Positions 25,890 through 35,185 of a stretch of DNA of 64,000 nt are shown piece after piece. Position numbers and translations under genes: made by a program. The stretch is from positions 1 to 64,000 of the forward strand of contig JAFXTS010000003.1 of NCBI GenBank assembly GCA_017535665.1, given 5' to 3'. Below the pieces are notes generated by a model. It had not been told where the DNA came from. It did not search any database and worked only from the letters and a program-made list of their open reading frames with translations. Origin of the DNA: Bacteroidales bacterium. Lineage in GTDB: Bacteria; Bacteroidota; Bacteroidia; Bacteroidales; WCHB1-69. Numbering within the stretch: the stretch's first letter is position 1; every line of letters begins with the position of its first letter.

Positions 25890-26581
25890 GCAATATGGAA
25901 ACTTGTAAAATTTTATTAGCAGAAGACGATGTTAACCTGGGAAAGGTGCTCACCACTTACTTGGAGGCCAAAGGCTTCTCGGTGATGCATGCCAACAACG
26001 GCGAGGTCGCCTACGAGATGTTCTGCGCCAATACTTTCGGCATCTGTCTGGTGGACGTGATGATGCCCATTCAGGACGGTTTCACCCTCGCGGAGAGCAT
26101 CCGCAAGGTGGATAGCAAAATTCCGATTATCTTCCTGACAGCCAAGAGTATGCAGGAGGATATCCTGCAAGGGCTCTCCATCGGAGATGACTATGTCACC
26201 AAGCCCTTCTCCATGGAGGTGCTGCTCGCCCGCATCCAGACCGTACTTCGCCGCGTCAGCAATGCCGACGGTGATCCCCACAAGCCTGTTCAGGTGGGCG
26301 CGCTCAGCTTCGACCCCAACAAGCAGACACTCTCCAAAAATGGCGAGGTGGTGGAGAAACTCACTACCCGCGAGGTGGAACTGCTCAGCATGCTGATTGA
26401 GAAGAAAAATGAGATTATGGAAAGAGGTTATGCGCTGAAGAAAATCTGGGGCGACGACAGTTTCTACAACGCCCGCAGCATGGATGTCTATATCGCCAAA
26501 CTACGCCATAAATTCAACGAACACGATCCCAGCATCAAGATTATCAATGTGCATAGCATTGGTTTTAAGCTGGTTTTCTAA
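25886..26581 (+). CDS. rprY: Response regulator, OmpR family, RprY-like
   Basis: The 231-residue protein has an N-terminal receiver domain with the acidic pair ED14D15, phosphorylation site D57 (CLVDVMMP), the switch Thr in FLTAKS and the Lys in YVTKPFS. The C-terminal winged helix begins near residue 135 (VGALSFDPNKQTLSKNGEVVEKLTTREVELLSML) and carries the recognition helix SMDVYIAKLRHKF. It binds DNA after phosphorylation by the upstream kinase. The start overlaps the kinase stop. Confidence 0.9.
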   Translation: MSNMETCKILLAEDDVNLGKVLTTYLEAKGFSVMHANNGEVAYEMFCANTFGICLVDVMMPIQDGFTLAESIRKVDSKIPIIFLTAKSMQEDILQGLSIGDDYVTKPFSMEVLLARIQTVLRRVSNADGDPHKPVQVGALSFDPNKQTLSKNGEVVEKLTTREVELLSMLIEKKNEIMERGYALKKIWGDDSFYNARSMDVYIAKLRHKFNEHDPSIKIINVHSIGFKLVF

Positions 26582-26605
26582 CTTTATCTTCTTCTGTAAG
26601 AGCGG

Positions 26606-27685
26606 ATGCTGAGGTTTATCCTGAAGAGAATCGGTTACGGAATATTGCTCCTTTTCGGAGTGATAACGCTCGTTTTCTTCCTGTTCGCCGTGTTGCCCAC
26701 CGACCCTGTGAGCGAGATTATGGGGCAGCATAACGACAAGAAGACCGAGGATGCTATCCGCCACCAGTTGGGCCTCGACCTGCCGATAGCCGTCCAGTAT
26801 TTAGGCTACCTCAACGACCTGTCGCCTATCTCATGGCACCGCACCGATGATGCCACTAACTTTTTCTACCTCAATGACCGTAATTATCATTATGTCAAGA
26901 TAATGGGATTTGAAAAATCGGCAGTGGTGCTGAAGGCTCCCTACCTGCGTCGCTCGTACCATGGCGACCGTCCGGTGGCTGACATCATTGCGGAAGCCTT
27001 CCCGAAGACCATGTTGCTCGCCATCGTCTCCATCATCTTCGGCATTGTAGTGGGCATCTTCATCGGGGTGCTGTGCGCCATCTACCAGGGCACATGGTTC
27101 GACAAGACCTCGCTGCTGGTGGCAGTGCTGGGCATGTCGGTGCCCTCGTTCTTCGTCGCCATCCTATTAGCGTGGATTTTCGCCTATCTGCTGTCCGACT
27201 ATACAGGCCTCAGCATGTTCGGAAGTCTCTATTCTGTTGATGATTACGGACAGGGAGTGTTCGTGGATCTGAAGAACATCATCCTGCCGGCCTTGACGCT
27301 GGGCATCCGTCCCTTGGCTATCGTCATCGAACTGACCAAAAGTTCGGTGCTGGATGTGATGTCGCAGGACTACATCCGTACGGCGCGTGCCAAGGGGGTG
27401 ACTCCCGCCCGCATCATGCTGAAACACGCCCTCAAGAATGCCCTCAACCCGGTGGTGACCGCCATCTCGGGTTGGCTGGCCGGACTGCTGGCCGGTGCGG
27501 TGTTCGTGGAGTACATCTTCGACTGGAAGGGGATGGGCGTAGTCATTGTGGATGCTCTGAGTCAGAACGACCTGCCCGTGCTGATGGGCTCGCTGCTCTA
27601 TATCTCCATCATCTTAGTTCTTATCAATATTGTTGTCGATATTATCTACGGCTGGCTCGACCCGCGGGTTAAGACTGCCGCATAA
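26606..27685 (+). CDS. ABC peptide transporter permease, DppB/OppB type
   Basis: The 359-residue protein has six membrane segments. It opens MLRFILKRIGYGILLLFGVITLVFFLFAVLPTDPVSEI, the standard DppB start, and has the EAA-like cytoplasmic loop DYIRTARAKGVTPARIMLKHALKNALNPV. It ends YGWLDPRVK. A loop of about 70 residues between segments 1 and 2 (residues 60 to 130) is longer than usual. The usual partners DppC, DppD, DppF and the binding protein are not adjacent, so it must pair with components encoded elsewhere or be a remnant. It starts 24 bp after the response regulator and may share its transcript. Confidence 0.88.
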   Translation: MLRFILKRIGYGILLLFGVITLVFFLFAVLPTDPVSEIMGQHNDKKTEDAIRHQLGLDLPIAVQYLGYLNDLSPISWHRTDDATNFFYLNDRNYHYVKIMGFEKSAVVLKAPYLRRSYHGDRPVADIIAEAFPKTMLLAIVSIIFGIVVGIFIGVLCAIYQGTWFDKTSLLVAVLGMSVPSFFVAILLAWIFAYLLSDYTGLSMFGSLYSVDDYGQGVFVDLKNIILPALTLGIRPLAIVIELTKSSVLDVMSQDYIRTARAKGVTPARIMLKHALKNALNPVVTAISGWLAGLLAGAVFVEYIFDWKGMGVVIVDALSQNDLPVLMGSLLYISIILVLINIVVDIIYGWLDPRVKTAA

Positions 27686-27736
27686 TGCTTATAATCAGAA
27701 AATTATTAACCAAAATTATCAATAAAAACAAACATT

Positions 27737-28942
27737 ATGAAAGTATTAGTCATCAACTGCGGAAGTTCTTCCCTCAAGTACCAACTCATTGACATGGCGA
27801 ACAATGCCGAGCTGAAAGCCAAAGGTTTGGTGGAGCGTATCGGCCTCGAGATGGGCGAGTTCACCCACAAGCCGGTCGGCAAGGACAAATATTACACCCA
27901 GACTCCCATTCCGGATCACGCTGCCGGTATCAAACTGGTGCTGGATGCGCTGACCGACCCCAAGATGGGCGTTATCTCCTCCCTCGATGAGATTGGCGCA
28001 GTGGGGCACCGCGTGGCTCACGGCGGCGAGTATTTCACCCAAAGCTGCCTGATTGACGACAAGGCCATCGCCGAGATTGAGAAACTCTGCAAGATTGCTC
28101 CGCTTCACAACCCCGCCAGCCTCGTGGGTATCAACTCCATGAAGCAGCTGCTGCCCAACGTGCCGCACGTGGCTGTTTTCGACACTTCCTTCCATCAGAC
28201 CATGCCGCCGCACGCATATCTGTATGCCATTCCTTACAAATATTATGAAGAAGACCGTATCCGTCGCTATGGTTTCCACGGCACCAGCCACAAGTTTGTG
28301 GGTCCCCGCGCCGCAGAAATCGCCGGTGTGGACTACAACCATTCCAAAATCATCAGCTGTCACCTTGGTAGCGGCGCCTCCATCTGCGCCATCAAGGACG
28401 GCAAGTCGGTGGATACCTCTATGGGTTTCACTCCCGTTGAAGGCCTTGTGATGGGTACCCGCTGCGGCGACCTCGACCTCGGCGTGATGCTGCACATCGC
28501 GGAGAAAGAGAACATGAGCTTCAAGCAGATCACCACCTTCATCAACAAAGAGTGCGGTTTGAAGGGCGTTTCCGGAAAGGGCGTTGACATGCGTGACATC
28601 CGTGCCGGCAAAGAGGCAGGCGATATGCGTTCCACCTACGCTTTCGACATGTTCTCCTACAGAGTGAAAAAGTACATTGGTGCTTACGCTGCTGCTATGG
28701 GCGGCGTGGATGTCATCCTGTTCACCGGCGGTATCGGCGAGAACGCTTTCTTCCAGAGAGAGCCCATCTGCGAAGGTCTGGAGTTCCTCGGCGCTAAACT
28801 CGACAAAGAGAAAAACAAGACCGTCATCGGCGACGATGCCATCATCTCCACTCCCGACTCCAAGGTGAAAATCGTGGTGGTGGCCACCAACGAAGAGCTG
28901 GTGATTGCTACTGACACCTACAATATTGCCATGGGCAAGTAA
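27737..28942 (+). CDS. ackA: Acetate kinase
   Basis: The 401-residue protein has full length for AckA. It begins VLVINCGSSSLKYQLID, and contains HRVAHGGEYF, VFDTSFHQTMP, RRYGFHGTSHKFV, CHLGSGASICAIKDGKSVDTSMG and FTGGIGENAF, which are the substrate, catalytic and ATP-binding motifs. It converts acetyl phosphate and ADP to acetate and ATP. The usual partner pta is not adjacent. A strong terminator follows the stop. Confidence 0.96.
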   Translation: MKVLVINCGSSSLKYQLIDMANNAELKAKGLVERIGLEMGEFTHKPVGKDKYYTQTPIPDHAAGIKLVLDALTDPKMGVISSLDEIGAVGHRVAHGGEYFTQSCLIDDKAIAEIEKLCKIAPLHNPASLVGINSMKQLLPNVPHVAVFDTSFHQTMPPHAYLYAIPYKYYEEDRIRRYGFHGTSHKFVGPRAAEIAGVDYNHSKIISCHLGSGASICAIKDGKSVDTSMGFTPVEGLVMGTRCGDLDLGVMLHIAEKENMSFKQITTFINKECGLKGVSGKGVDMRDIRAGKEAGDMRSTYAFDMFSYRVKKYIGAYAAAMGGVDVILFTGGIGENAFFQREPICEGLEFLGAKLDKEKNKTVIGDDAIISTPDSKVKIVVVATNEELVIATDTYNIAMGK

Positions 28943-28964
28943 GCGAATTTACCTATATCAATCA

Positions 28965-29000
28965 AACAGCCGCTACCTGATAGGTGGCGGCTGTTTTTTT
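28965..29000. terminator. Terminator between ackA and the converging gene
   Basis: Hairpin with arms AACAGCCGC-ACCT / AGGT-GCGGCTGTT and T7 on the plus side. The palindrome can serve both directions. Confidence 0.85.
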
Positions 29001-29964
29001 ATTCATAATACTCGTACTCGTAGGTGAACTTATGTACTGCTTTGCCAGTTGGATCAAAATCAATTGTTTCCACTATATTATGCCGCTCATCGTACCACCA
29101 TTTGAAAGAAGAAACAATCTCACCTTTATTATTGTAAGTGATACCCAATTGTAATAATTGTTGATCATCATATTCATATCTGCTCACTGAATGAAGAGTG
29201 TTGTCATAAAAACTTTCAGTTTTTATGTGTAGGTTGTCTGAATTGTAATAGTATATAGATCGGAAGGTGTAAGGGTCATTATTGGATGTGCATTGGTAAC
29301 TATATTCAATTACATTCCCATTTTCATCGTAGGAGTTCCGTTCTATATACATGGTGTCGCCATCCTCTATTTCTACCTTCTCAATACAATTCCCATGATT
29401 ATCATATCGGAAGACCTGTTGCATTAGATCGTGGTTGTATCCTAATTCGTGTTCTTCAGCGGTGGGGCGGTATTCGCAGCGAATGTACTGGCCATATTCA
29501 TTATAAAAACACCTGAAGGATGGTTCGGGCTCGCTGTTGTCATAGGTGAAAATGGAGTGACTGTAGTGTCCGAGATTGTCATATACCAATTCTTGATAAG
29601 AATTCTGGCATTCCCGCCAGTTTTTTGAACAGATTGTGGTGACCAAAAAAGGGCGGTCAAGTGAGTCGTAAGAATAGCTTCTGTATATAGTGTCTGTATA
29701 GTATTCCCAATAATAATTGGTGATTTCATGCATTAAGAGGCCTTTGGAATTATAAGTGCGTATGTATTGGTAGCTTCTCGTCGAATCTGAAGCATCATCA
29801 TACATTGTTAATTTGACAGATTTCACATGCGACTTGAATTCGGAATTGGAGAGGTTATTGGGATAGCTATCCCTTTCGTGTGTAGAGATTATTTGTTGTG
29901 CGGAGACGTCAGGTAACAGGAAGAGAGCCAATAAGAATATGAAAATGACCAGACGTTTTTCCAT
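28999..29964 (-). CDS. Secreted YD-repeat-like protein
   Basis: The 321-residue protein has a signal peptide (MEKRLVIFIFLLALFLLPDVSA) and about eight short units of the form Y-[DN]-x-x-G-x-x, for example YNSKGLL, YDSLDRP, YNEYGQY, YDNHGNC, YDENGNV, YNNKGEI and DPTGKA. These match degenerate RHS/YD repeats, which form a beta-strand shell in larger proteins. No toxin or sorting domain is attached. It starts 33 bp after the M16 peptidase stop with a short perfect palindrome between them (29983-29997), so it probably shares the transcript. Confidence 0.7.
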   Translation of the reverse strand: MEKRLVIFIFLLALFLLPDVSAQQIISTHERDSYPNNLSNSEFKSHVKSVKLTMYDDASDSTRSYQYIRTYNSKGLLMHEITNYYWEYYTDTIYRSYSYDSLDRPFLVTTICSKNWRECQNSYQELVYDNLGHYSHSIFTYDNSEPEPSFRCFYNEYGQYIRCEYRPTAEEHELGYNHDLMQQVFRYDNHGNCIEKVEIEDGDTMYIERNSYDENGNVIEYSYQCTSNNDPYTFRSIYYYNSDNLHIKTESFYDNTLHSVSRYEYDDQQLLQLGITYNNKGEIVSSFKWWYDERHNIVETIDFDPTGKAVHKFTYEYEYYE

Positions 29965-29997
29965 AAGAATGGGCTTGCTTTAACAATGAATCATTGT

Positions 29998-32922
29998 CTA
30001 TTTCATAATGTCTCCAGGCTTCACCTCAATGATCTCAAATTTCTCGCCTAACGCCTTCAGATCCATGCGTTTCTTGTCGCCTGCAATGGTGATGATCATG
30101 TTAGACTTCTCTGTCGATATCTTGTAGAACTCGTTCACATTATCAAATGTGATGTTGCGCAACAGCTGGAGCTGCTCTGTCGTGGGGTCGCCTTTGTAGC
30201 CCTGCTCCTGCCACTGCCATACCTTTTCGGGCAGGTCGCGGAACTGTACCGTGGAGGTCTCTAACTTACGGATGGCCGCCTCCTTGGCATTCTCGAACTT
30301 TTCGGGTTTTTCGGGGAAGCGGGTCAACAGCTTCGTCATCTCCTCGCACCCCTCCACCGTCTTGTCGGCCTGTGTGCCCAAATAGCCCCATACCATCCCT
30401 TGACGACGGTTCAGCCAGTCGTAGCTGTAGCCTCCGTATGCGGAATAGCCGAGCGAACGCAGCTCTCTGATTTCCTGAAAGATAACACCTGCCATACTGC
30501 CGCTCATGTACTCGTTGTAGGCCAGACATAGCGTCCGCTGGTGCACATTAGGTAGAGGCTTCGCTTGCAGATAGAAATAGATGTTGCTTTGGATGAACTG
30601 CTTGTTGGAGACCAGCAGGATGGTGGGCTTGTCGTAAGTGCGCAGTGCGGGCAACTCCCGAGTAGTCTCTTTTTTTATTTTTGAGTCACTGCTCTGCTTT
30701 GCGGTTTCATGAATCAAGGTCTGTTGAAGCATGTCGGCCACCTCCCTCGCATCATGGTTGCCCACGTAGGTTACATGTCCATCTGCACAGGTAGCTTGTT
30801 TGAAAGCGTCTAACAGTTCTTCTCCAGAAACCTTCTTCAACTCCTTGAGGGTCATCTTGTGGATCTCAGGCGAGTATTGTCCGTAGAGGGCGTAATGGAA
30901 CAGGGCGGTTCCCCATGCGCTGGCATCTTTTTTCTCCATCTGCTTTGCAGAAGTCTCCTCGTCGATCAGCGTGGCGAGCTTGCTCTCATCGTTGCCGGGT
31001 TTCAACAATTTCTCTTGACAAAGCAGAAGGATTTCTTTGAAATCTTTGTCAAATCCGCTGATGGATAGGATGGTTTGGTCTGCAGTGCAGTAAACATCCA
31101 TCGATGCTCCAATCTGCTGGAGTTTGAGCTGGAATTTGTCGAATGGCTGATTTTCAGTTCCCTGTAAGTTGAAATAACTGATGGCATTGGGGAGCCGCTT
31201 GTCAGCGTTGTAGCCGTAGTTGTAGCTGATGTTGAGGGTGAAGATGTCGTTGACGGGGTTGGCTGTACTATATAAACTGAATCCGTGATTGATTCCCACC
31301 ACTTGCACTTTGTCTGCTATGTTTTTATCTTGCGCCGTCAGCTCCTTGACCGGCATCTCGGCGATTTTCTGAGCGAAGTCGGACTGCTGGTCGGTGTTCT
31401 GTGCCACCACCGGCGACCAGTTGGGCTTGTCGAGTTTTTCCATCTTCTTGAAACCCATACTCGAACGTATGATCAGACAGTCATCGGTGAAATAGCGGCG
31501 GGCGGTTTCCACCAGTTCTTGTTTGGTGAGCTGCCGTATCAGGCTCTCTTTCTTTTCATAAAAACTCACGTTCTGCTGGTTAATGACCATCCCTAAGATT
31601 TCATCGAATTTATCTTCCATCGATTCCATGCCAGAAAGGTACTCGGTGAGATATTCCATCTTGACCGCATTGAAAAGATCATCACTGAAATGACCTTTTT
31701 TCAGTGAGTCGAGGGTGCCCAAAAGCAGCGCTTCGGCCTGCTCGTGCGACTGTCCGATGATTTTCGGTGCATAGAAGAATGCGAACAGACCATCTTCTAC
31801 CATGCTGTAGTTGAAACTGTAAGCCATGAGCAACTTGCTCTCGTTGTTGAGCTGGTCCACAAGGCCAGTGGAGGAGCTGTTGTTGAGCAGACGGCCCAAA
31901 ATGTCGAGGTAGAGGGCATCTGGATGGTTGGCGGTCACCGTTCGGAAGCCGAGAACGCCCATTTTCACAGGAGTCTCTTTCAGGTTGATGACTTTTTGTC
32001 CTGACAGCGTGATTTTCTGGTTGAGGTTGGTGTTCATTCGTTCGGTCCGATAGGCGAGGTCTTTGTCCACCCCCGGCGCTTCGTTGTGCAGGTTGCCGAT
32101 GGTTTTGTCGAGCAGGGGCTGGATGGCCTTGCTGCTGAAGTCGCCTACGAGTACGAGGGTCATGTTGCAGGGATGGTAGTAGGTGTTGAAGAATTTCTGC
32201 ATGGCCGAGATCTGCGGGTTCTTGAGGTGCTCTTGGTAGCCGATAGTGGGACGGCCGTAGGGATGCCCGTCGGCGGCCAGCTCCAACGCATCCTCCATGA
32301 AAACCATGATGGGATTGTCGTGGTACATGTTGTACTCCTCATAAACGGCCTCTAACTCGCTCTGGAACAGGCGGAAAACAGGATGACGGAAACGCTCGGT
32401 GTAAACCGTCAGCCATTTCTCCAGCTGGTTGGCGGGGAAGCAGTTGTGGTAGCAGGTGACATCCGTACTGGTGAATGCGTTGATGCCCTCTCCACCCATC
32501 TTATCCAGAATCACATCCACCTCATTGGGGATGGCATATTGGGTGGCAGTGTTGCTTAAATTATTGATGTGTAGGAGAATAGATTTTCTTTGCTCGGGGT
32601 CTGTGATGCCGTGCAACTCATCATACAGCATCGTGATACTGTCGAGATATACCCGCTCTTTCTCCCAGTTGAGCGTACCAATTTGGTCGGTGCCTTTGAA
32701 CATAAGATGCTCGAGGTAATGGGCCATGCCGGTATTGTCGGCAGGGTCGTTCTTAGAACCCACGTGCACGCACACAGCGCCATAGATTTTCGGCTGGCTG
32801 TGGTCTTCGCACATCACCACGTTCATTCCGTTTTTCAAGGTGAGGGTGGTAATAGGGGAGGATTGCGCTAACAGACAAATAGTCAGACTGATACAAATGA
32901 ATAGTAAAGAAAATCTTTTCAT
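29998..32922 (-). CDS. M16 family zinc peptidase, periplasmic two-domain type
   Basis: The 974-residue protein has a signal peptide ending LLAQ and the inverted zinc motif HYLEH (H68, E71, H72). The distal Glu lies in LEAVYEEYNMYHDN. The C-terminal half is a catalytically inactive M16 repeat (VGNHDAREVADML, IRELRSLGYSAYGGYSY). Length and layout match pitrilysin-like peptidases that cleave peptides in the periplasm. A -7 element (TATTTTTG, minus strand, 32937-32944) precedes the start. Confidence 0.92.
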   Translation of the reverse strand: MKRFSLLFICISLTICLLAQSSPITTLTLKNGMNVVMCEDHSQPKIYGAVCVHVGSKNDPADNTGMAHYLEHLMFKGTDQIGTLNWEKERVYLDSITMLYDELHGITDPEQRKSILLHINNLSNTATQYAIPNEVDVILDKMGGEGINAFTSTDVTCYHNCFPANQLEKWLTVYTERFRHPVFRLFQSELEAVYEEYNMYHDNPIMVFMEDALELAADGHPYGRPTIGYQEHLKNPQISAMQKFFNTYYHPCNMTLVLVGDFSSKAIQPLLDKTIGNLHNEAPGVDKDLAYRTERMNTNLNQKITLSGQKVINLKETPVKMGVLGFRTVTANHPDALYLDILGRLLNNSSSTGLVDQLNNESKLLMAYSFNYSMVEDGLFAFFYAPKIIGQSHEQAEALLLGTLDSLKKGHFSDDLFNAVKMEYLTEYLSGMESMEDKFDEILGMVINQQNVSFYEKKESLIRQLTKQELVETARRYFTDDCLIIRSSMGFKKMEKLDKPNWSPVVAQNTDQQSDFAQKIAEMPVKELTAQDKNIADKVQVVGINHGFSLYSTANPVNDIFTLNISYNYGYNADKRLPNAISYFNLQGTENQPFDKFQLKLQQIGASMDVYCTADQTILSISGFDKDFKEILLLCQEKLLKPGNDESKLATLIDEETSAKQMEKKDASAWGTALFHYALYGQYSPEIHKMTLKELKKVSGEELLDAFKQATCADGHVTYVGNHDAREVADMLQQTLIHETAKQSSDSKIKKETTRELPALRTYDKPTILLVSNKQFIQSNIYFYLQAKPLPNVHQRTLCLAYNEYMSGSMAGVIFQEIRELRSLGYSAYGGYSYDWLNRRQGMVWGYLGTQADKTVEGCEEMTKLLTRFPEKPEKFENAKEAAIRKLETSTVQFRDLPEKVWQWQEQGYKGDPTTEQLQLLRNITFDNVNEFYKISTEKSNMIITIAGDKKRMDLKALGEKFEIIEVKPGDIMK

Positions 32923-32936
32923 AAAAATGTTTTTTG

Positions 32937-32944
32937 CAAAAATA
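32937..32944 (-). promoter_or_regulatory. -7 element for the M16 peptidase gene
   Basis: TATTTTTG on the minus strand, 15 bases upstream of the ATG at 32922. No clear -33 TTG. Confidence 0.4.
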
Positions 32945-32990
32945 ATAAAAATGGAAGAATATCAGTGGGTGAGGGCACGAAGAATTGTTG

Positions 32991-32998
32991 TATTTTTG
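32991..32998 (+). promoter_or_regulatory. -7 element for mdh
   Basis: TATTTTTG, 25 bases before the ATG at 33024. It excludes the earlier in-frame start at 32985. Confidence 0.45.
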
Positions 32999-33023
32999 CA
33001 CAGAAAAAATAGCCATTTATACT

Positions 33024-33965
33024 ATGAGCAAAGTCTCCATCATTGGTGTGGGCGCGGTCGGTACCTCATGCGCCTATTGTTTGGCCCAGAAAGGGCTGGT
33101 GAATGAAATTGTGTTGTTAGACATCAAGCCGGGAATTGCGGAAGGACGTGCATTGGACATGCGGCAGGCGGCCGCCATCCAGCGGTTCGACACCAACGTG
33201 GTGGGCGTCACCGACGACTATACCGTGACGGCTCATTCCGACATTGTGGTGGTCACTTCGGGCATGTCGCGAAAGCCCGGCATGACGCGCAACGACCTCA
33301 TCCGCACCAACGCGGCCATCGTGAAAAGCGTGGTGTCGCAGGTGTCCCAGTACTCGCCTGAAGCCATCATCCTGATGGTTTCCAACCCGCTGGATGTGCT
33401 CTGCTATTGTGCCCATCTCGTTTCAAAATTTCCTAAAAATCGGGTGATGGGCATGTCAGGATTGTTGGATATTGCCCGTTATAAGTCCTTCATATCTGAG
33501 AAATTACATGTTTCCACCAAGGATATTCACGCACTGATTTTGGGCGGACATGGAAACACCATGGTGCCGATGCCGCGCTACACTACTATCGGTGGTATTC
33601 CGCTGCGGCAGTGGATGGAGAAGGCCGAAATCGACGAGGTGATTGACCGTACCCGTATGGGCGGCGACGAACTTATCAACCTGCTGGGCACTTCGGCTTG
33701 GCACGCCGCCGGAGCGGCCATCTGCGAGATGATAGAGGCCATCGTGTGCGACCAGAAACGTGTGTTTCCGGTATGTTCTTATCTGACAGGTGAATACGGA
33801 CTGAATGATATCTTCATTGGTGTCCCGACCGTGCTGGGGGCAGGCGGTGTGGAGCGCGTCATTGAGCTGGAACTTGATGAAGAGGATTCCATCCGGTTCT
33901 ATGAATCGGAAAAGGTGGTGAAGCAAAATGTGGAGTTGTTGAAAGCGATGATGGCGCAGCTTTAG
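33024..33965 (+). CDS. mdh: Malate dehydrogenase (LDH-like type)
   Basis: The 313-residue protein has the NAD-binding motif SIIGVGAVGTSCAY, the R-loop region SGMSRKPGMTRNDL, VSNPLDVLCY, and the catalytic His in ILGGHGNTMVPMPRY. The Arg of KPGMTR in the active-site loop favours malate over lactate. It interconverts malate and oxaloacetate with NAD in the TCA or reductive branch. Its stop overlaps the stop of the converging galE by 3 bases (TTAG). Confidence 0.93.
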   Translation: MSKVSIIGVGAVGTSCAYCLAQKGLVNEIVLLDIKPGIAEGRALDMRQAAAIQRFDTNVVGVTDDYTVTAHSDIVVVTSGMSRKPGMTRNDLIRTNAAIVKSVVSQVSQYSPEAIILMVSNPLDVLCYCAHLVSKFPKNRVMGMSGLLDIARYKSFISEKLHVSTKDIHALILGGHGNTMVPMPRYTTIGGIPLRQWMEKAEIDEVIDRTRMGGDELINLLGTSAWHAAGAAICEMIEAIVCDQKRVFPVCSYLTGEYGLNDIFIGVPTVLGAGGVERVIELELDEEDSIRFYESEKVVKQNVELLKAMMAQL

Positions 33966-34990
33966 CCTTCGCGGTTCATCTCCCACTGCCACGCGCTACG
34001 GATCATGTCTTCAACGCCGTACTGGCACTGCCATCCGAGCAGCTGGTGTGCTTTCTCGCTGTTGCTGTAGATGGCCGGTATGTCGCCCGGACGGCGGCCA
34101 CCTAACTCGTAGTTGAGTTTTTGGCCCGTTATCTTTTCAAAAGCATTCAGCATTTCCAGCACAGAAATTCCGTTGCCACTTCCGAGGTTGAAGGTGGTGC
34201 AGTTTTCTGTATTACGTTTCTCTATCAAAAACTTCAGAGCCTTCACATGTGCGTCGGCGATGTCGGTCACGTGGATATAGTCGCGGATGCAGGAGCCGTC
34301 GCGGGTGTCGTAGTCGGTGCCGTAAACGGTCATCGAAGGCCGTTTGCCGCTGCCGGTCTCCATGATGATGGGCATCAGGTTGTTGGGCTTGTCGGGCGAC
34401 AGTTCGCCGTTCAGTCCTGTCATGTCGGCGCCTACCGGGTTGAAGTAGCGGAGCAGGATGGACTGGAACTGGGGGTGGCTTTCGCAGAAGGCGTGGAGGA
34501 TGCCTTCGCCAATCTGTTTGGTATGGGCGTACGGACAGGCGGCGATGCCCACGGGAGTCTCTTCCGTGACAGGCAGGTCTTTCACGTCGCCGTAGATGGA
34601 GCAGGAGGAGGAGAAAATGAGGTGCGGCACATGGTAGCGGTCGCAGGCCTCGATGATGTTGAGCAGAGAGTTGATATTGTTGCGGTAATACAACAGCGGT
34701 TTCTCCACCGACTCGGGCACGCACTTGTACGCCGCGAAATGGATAACGCCGTCTATAGGGCCTTCCTGCTCAAACACGGCGCAGGTGGCCGCAAGGTCGC
34801 ACAGGTCGGTCTCGTAGTTTTTGACACGGCAGCCGGTAATCTTTTCGATGCGGTCCATGGTGCCGCGTGCCGAACGGCTGAGGTTGTCGATGGAGACGAC
34901 GTCAAAACCGCCGTCACGAATCAGCTGGATAAGGGTGTGGGAGCCGATGTAGCCGTTCCCGCCAGTCACTAATATCTTCTTTTTTGCCAT
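33962..34990 (-). CDS. galE: UDP-glucose 4-epimerase
   Basis: The start is the ATG at 34990 (MAKKKILVTGGNGYIGSH); the frame opening at 35020 lies inside the promoter -7 element. The 342-residue protein has the GGNGYIG nucleotide motif, the SSSCSIYG and YAHTKQIGE (Y-x3-K) catalytic pair and RYFNPVGADMTG. It interconverts UDP-glucose and UDP-galactose for sugar catabolism or surface glycans. Confidence 0.95.
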   Translation of the reverse strand: MAKKKILVTGGNGYIGSHTLIQLIRDGGFDVVSIDNLSRSARGTMDRIEKITGCRVKNYETDLCDLAATCAVFEQEGPIDGVIHFAAYKCVPESVEKPLLYYRNNINSLLNIIEACDRYHVPHLIFSSSCSIYGDVKDLPVTEETPVGIAACPYAHTKQIGEGILHAFCESHPQFQSILLRYFNPVGADMTGLNGELSPDKPNNLMPIIMETGSGKRPSMTVYGTDYDTRDGSCIRDYIHVTDIADAHVKALKFLIEKRNTENCTTFNLGSGNGISVLEMLNAFEKITGQKLNYELGGRRPGDIPAIYSNSEKAHQLLGWQCQYGVEDMIRSAWQWEMNREG

Positions 34991-35017
34991 AATCATGATG
35001 AGTTTGCAATTGCGCTG

Positions 35018-35025
35018 CAAAGGTA
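35018..35025 (-). promoter_or_regulatory. -7 element for galE
   Basis: TACCTTTG on the minus strand, 28 bases before the ATG at 34990. Confidence 0.45.
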
Positions 35026-35057
35026 CGGCAAAATTTCGGAATTATTTTCGCAAATGA

Positions 35058-35088
35058 TTGCGAAATAATCAAATTTTGTTTAAATTTG
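35058..35088 (+). promoter_or_regulatory. Promoter of the secreted-protein/TIR gene pair
   Basis: TTG at 35058-35060 and TAAATTTG at 35081-35088, spacer 20. The leader to the ATG at 35186 is about 90 bases and holds a 28-codon open frame (35116-35202) whose stop overlaps the start of the first gene. Confidence 0.6.
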
Positions 35089-35185
35089 CACCGTCAACTT
35101 TTGCCATTCTTTTTTATGGAACTTCGTAGATTGGCAAAGGCGACGAAGGTTGAAGTATTCATAGAAGTTTTTAATTTGGAGTATC

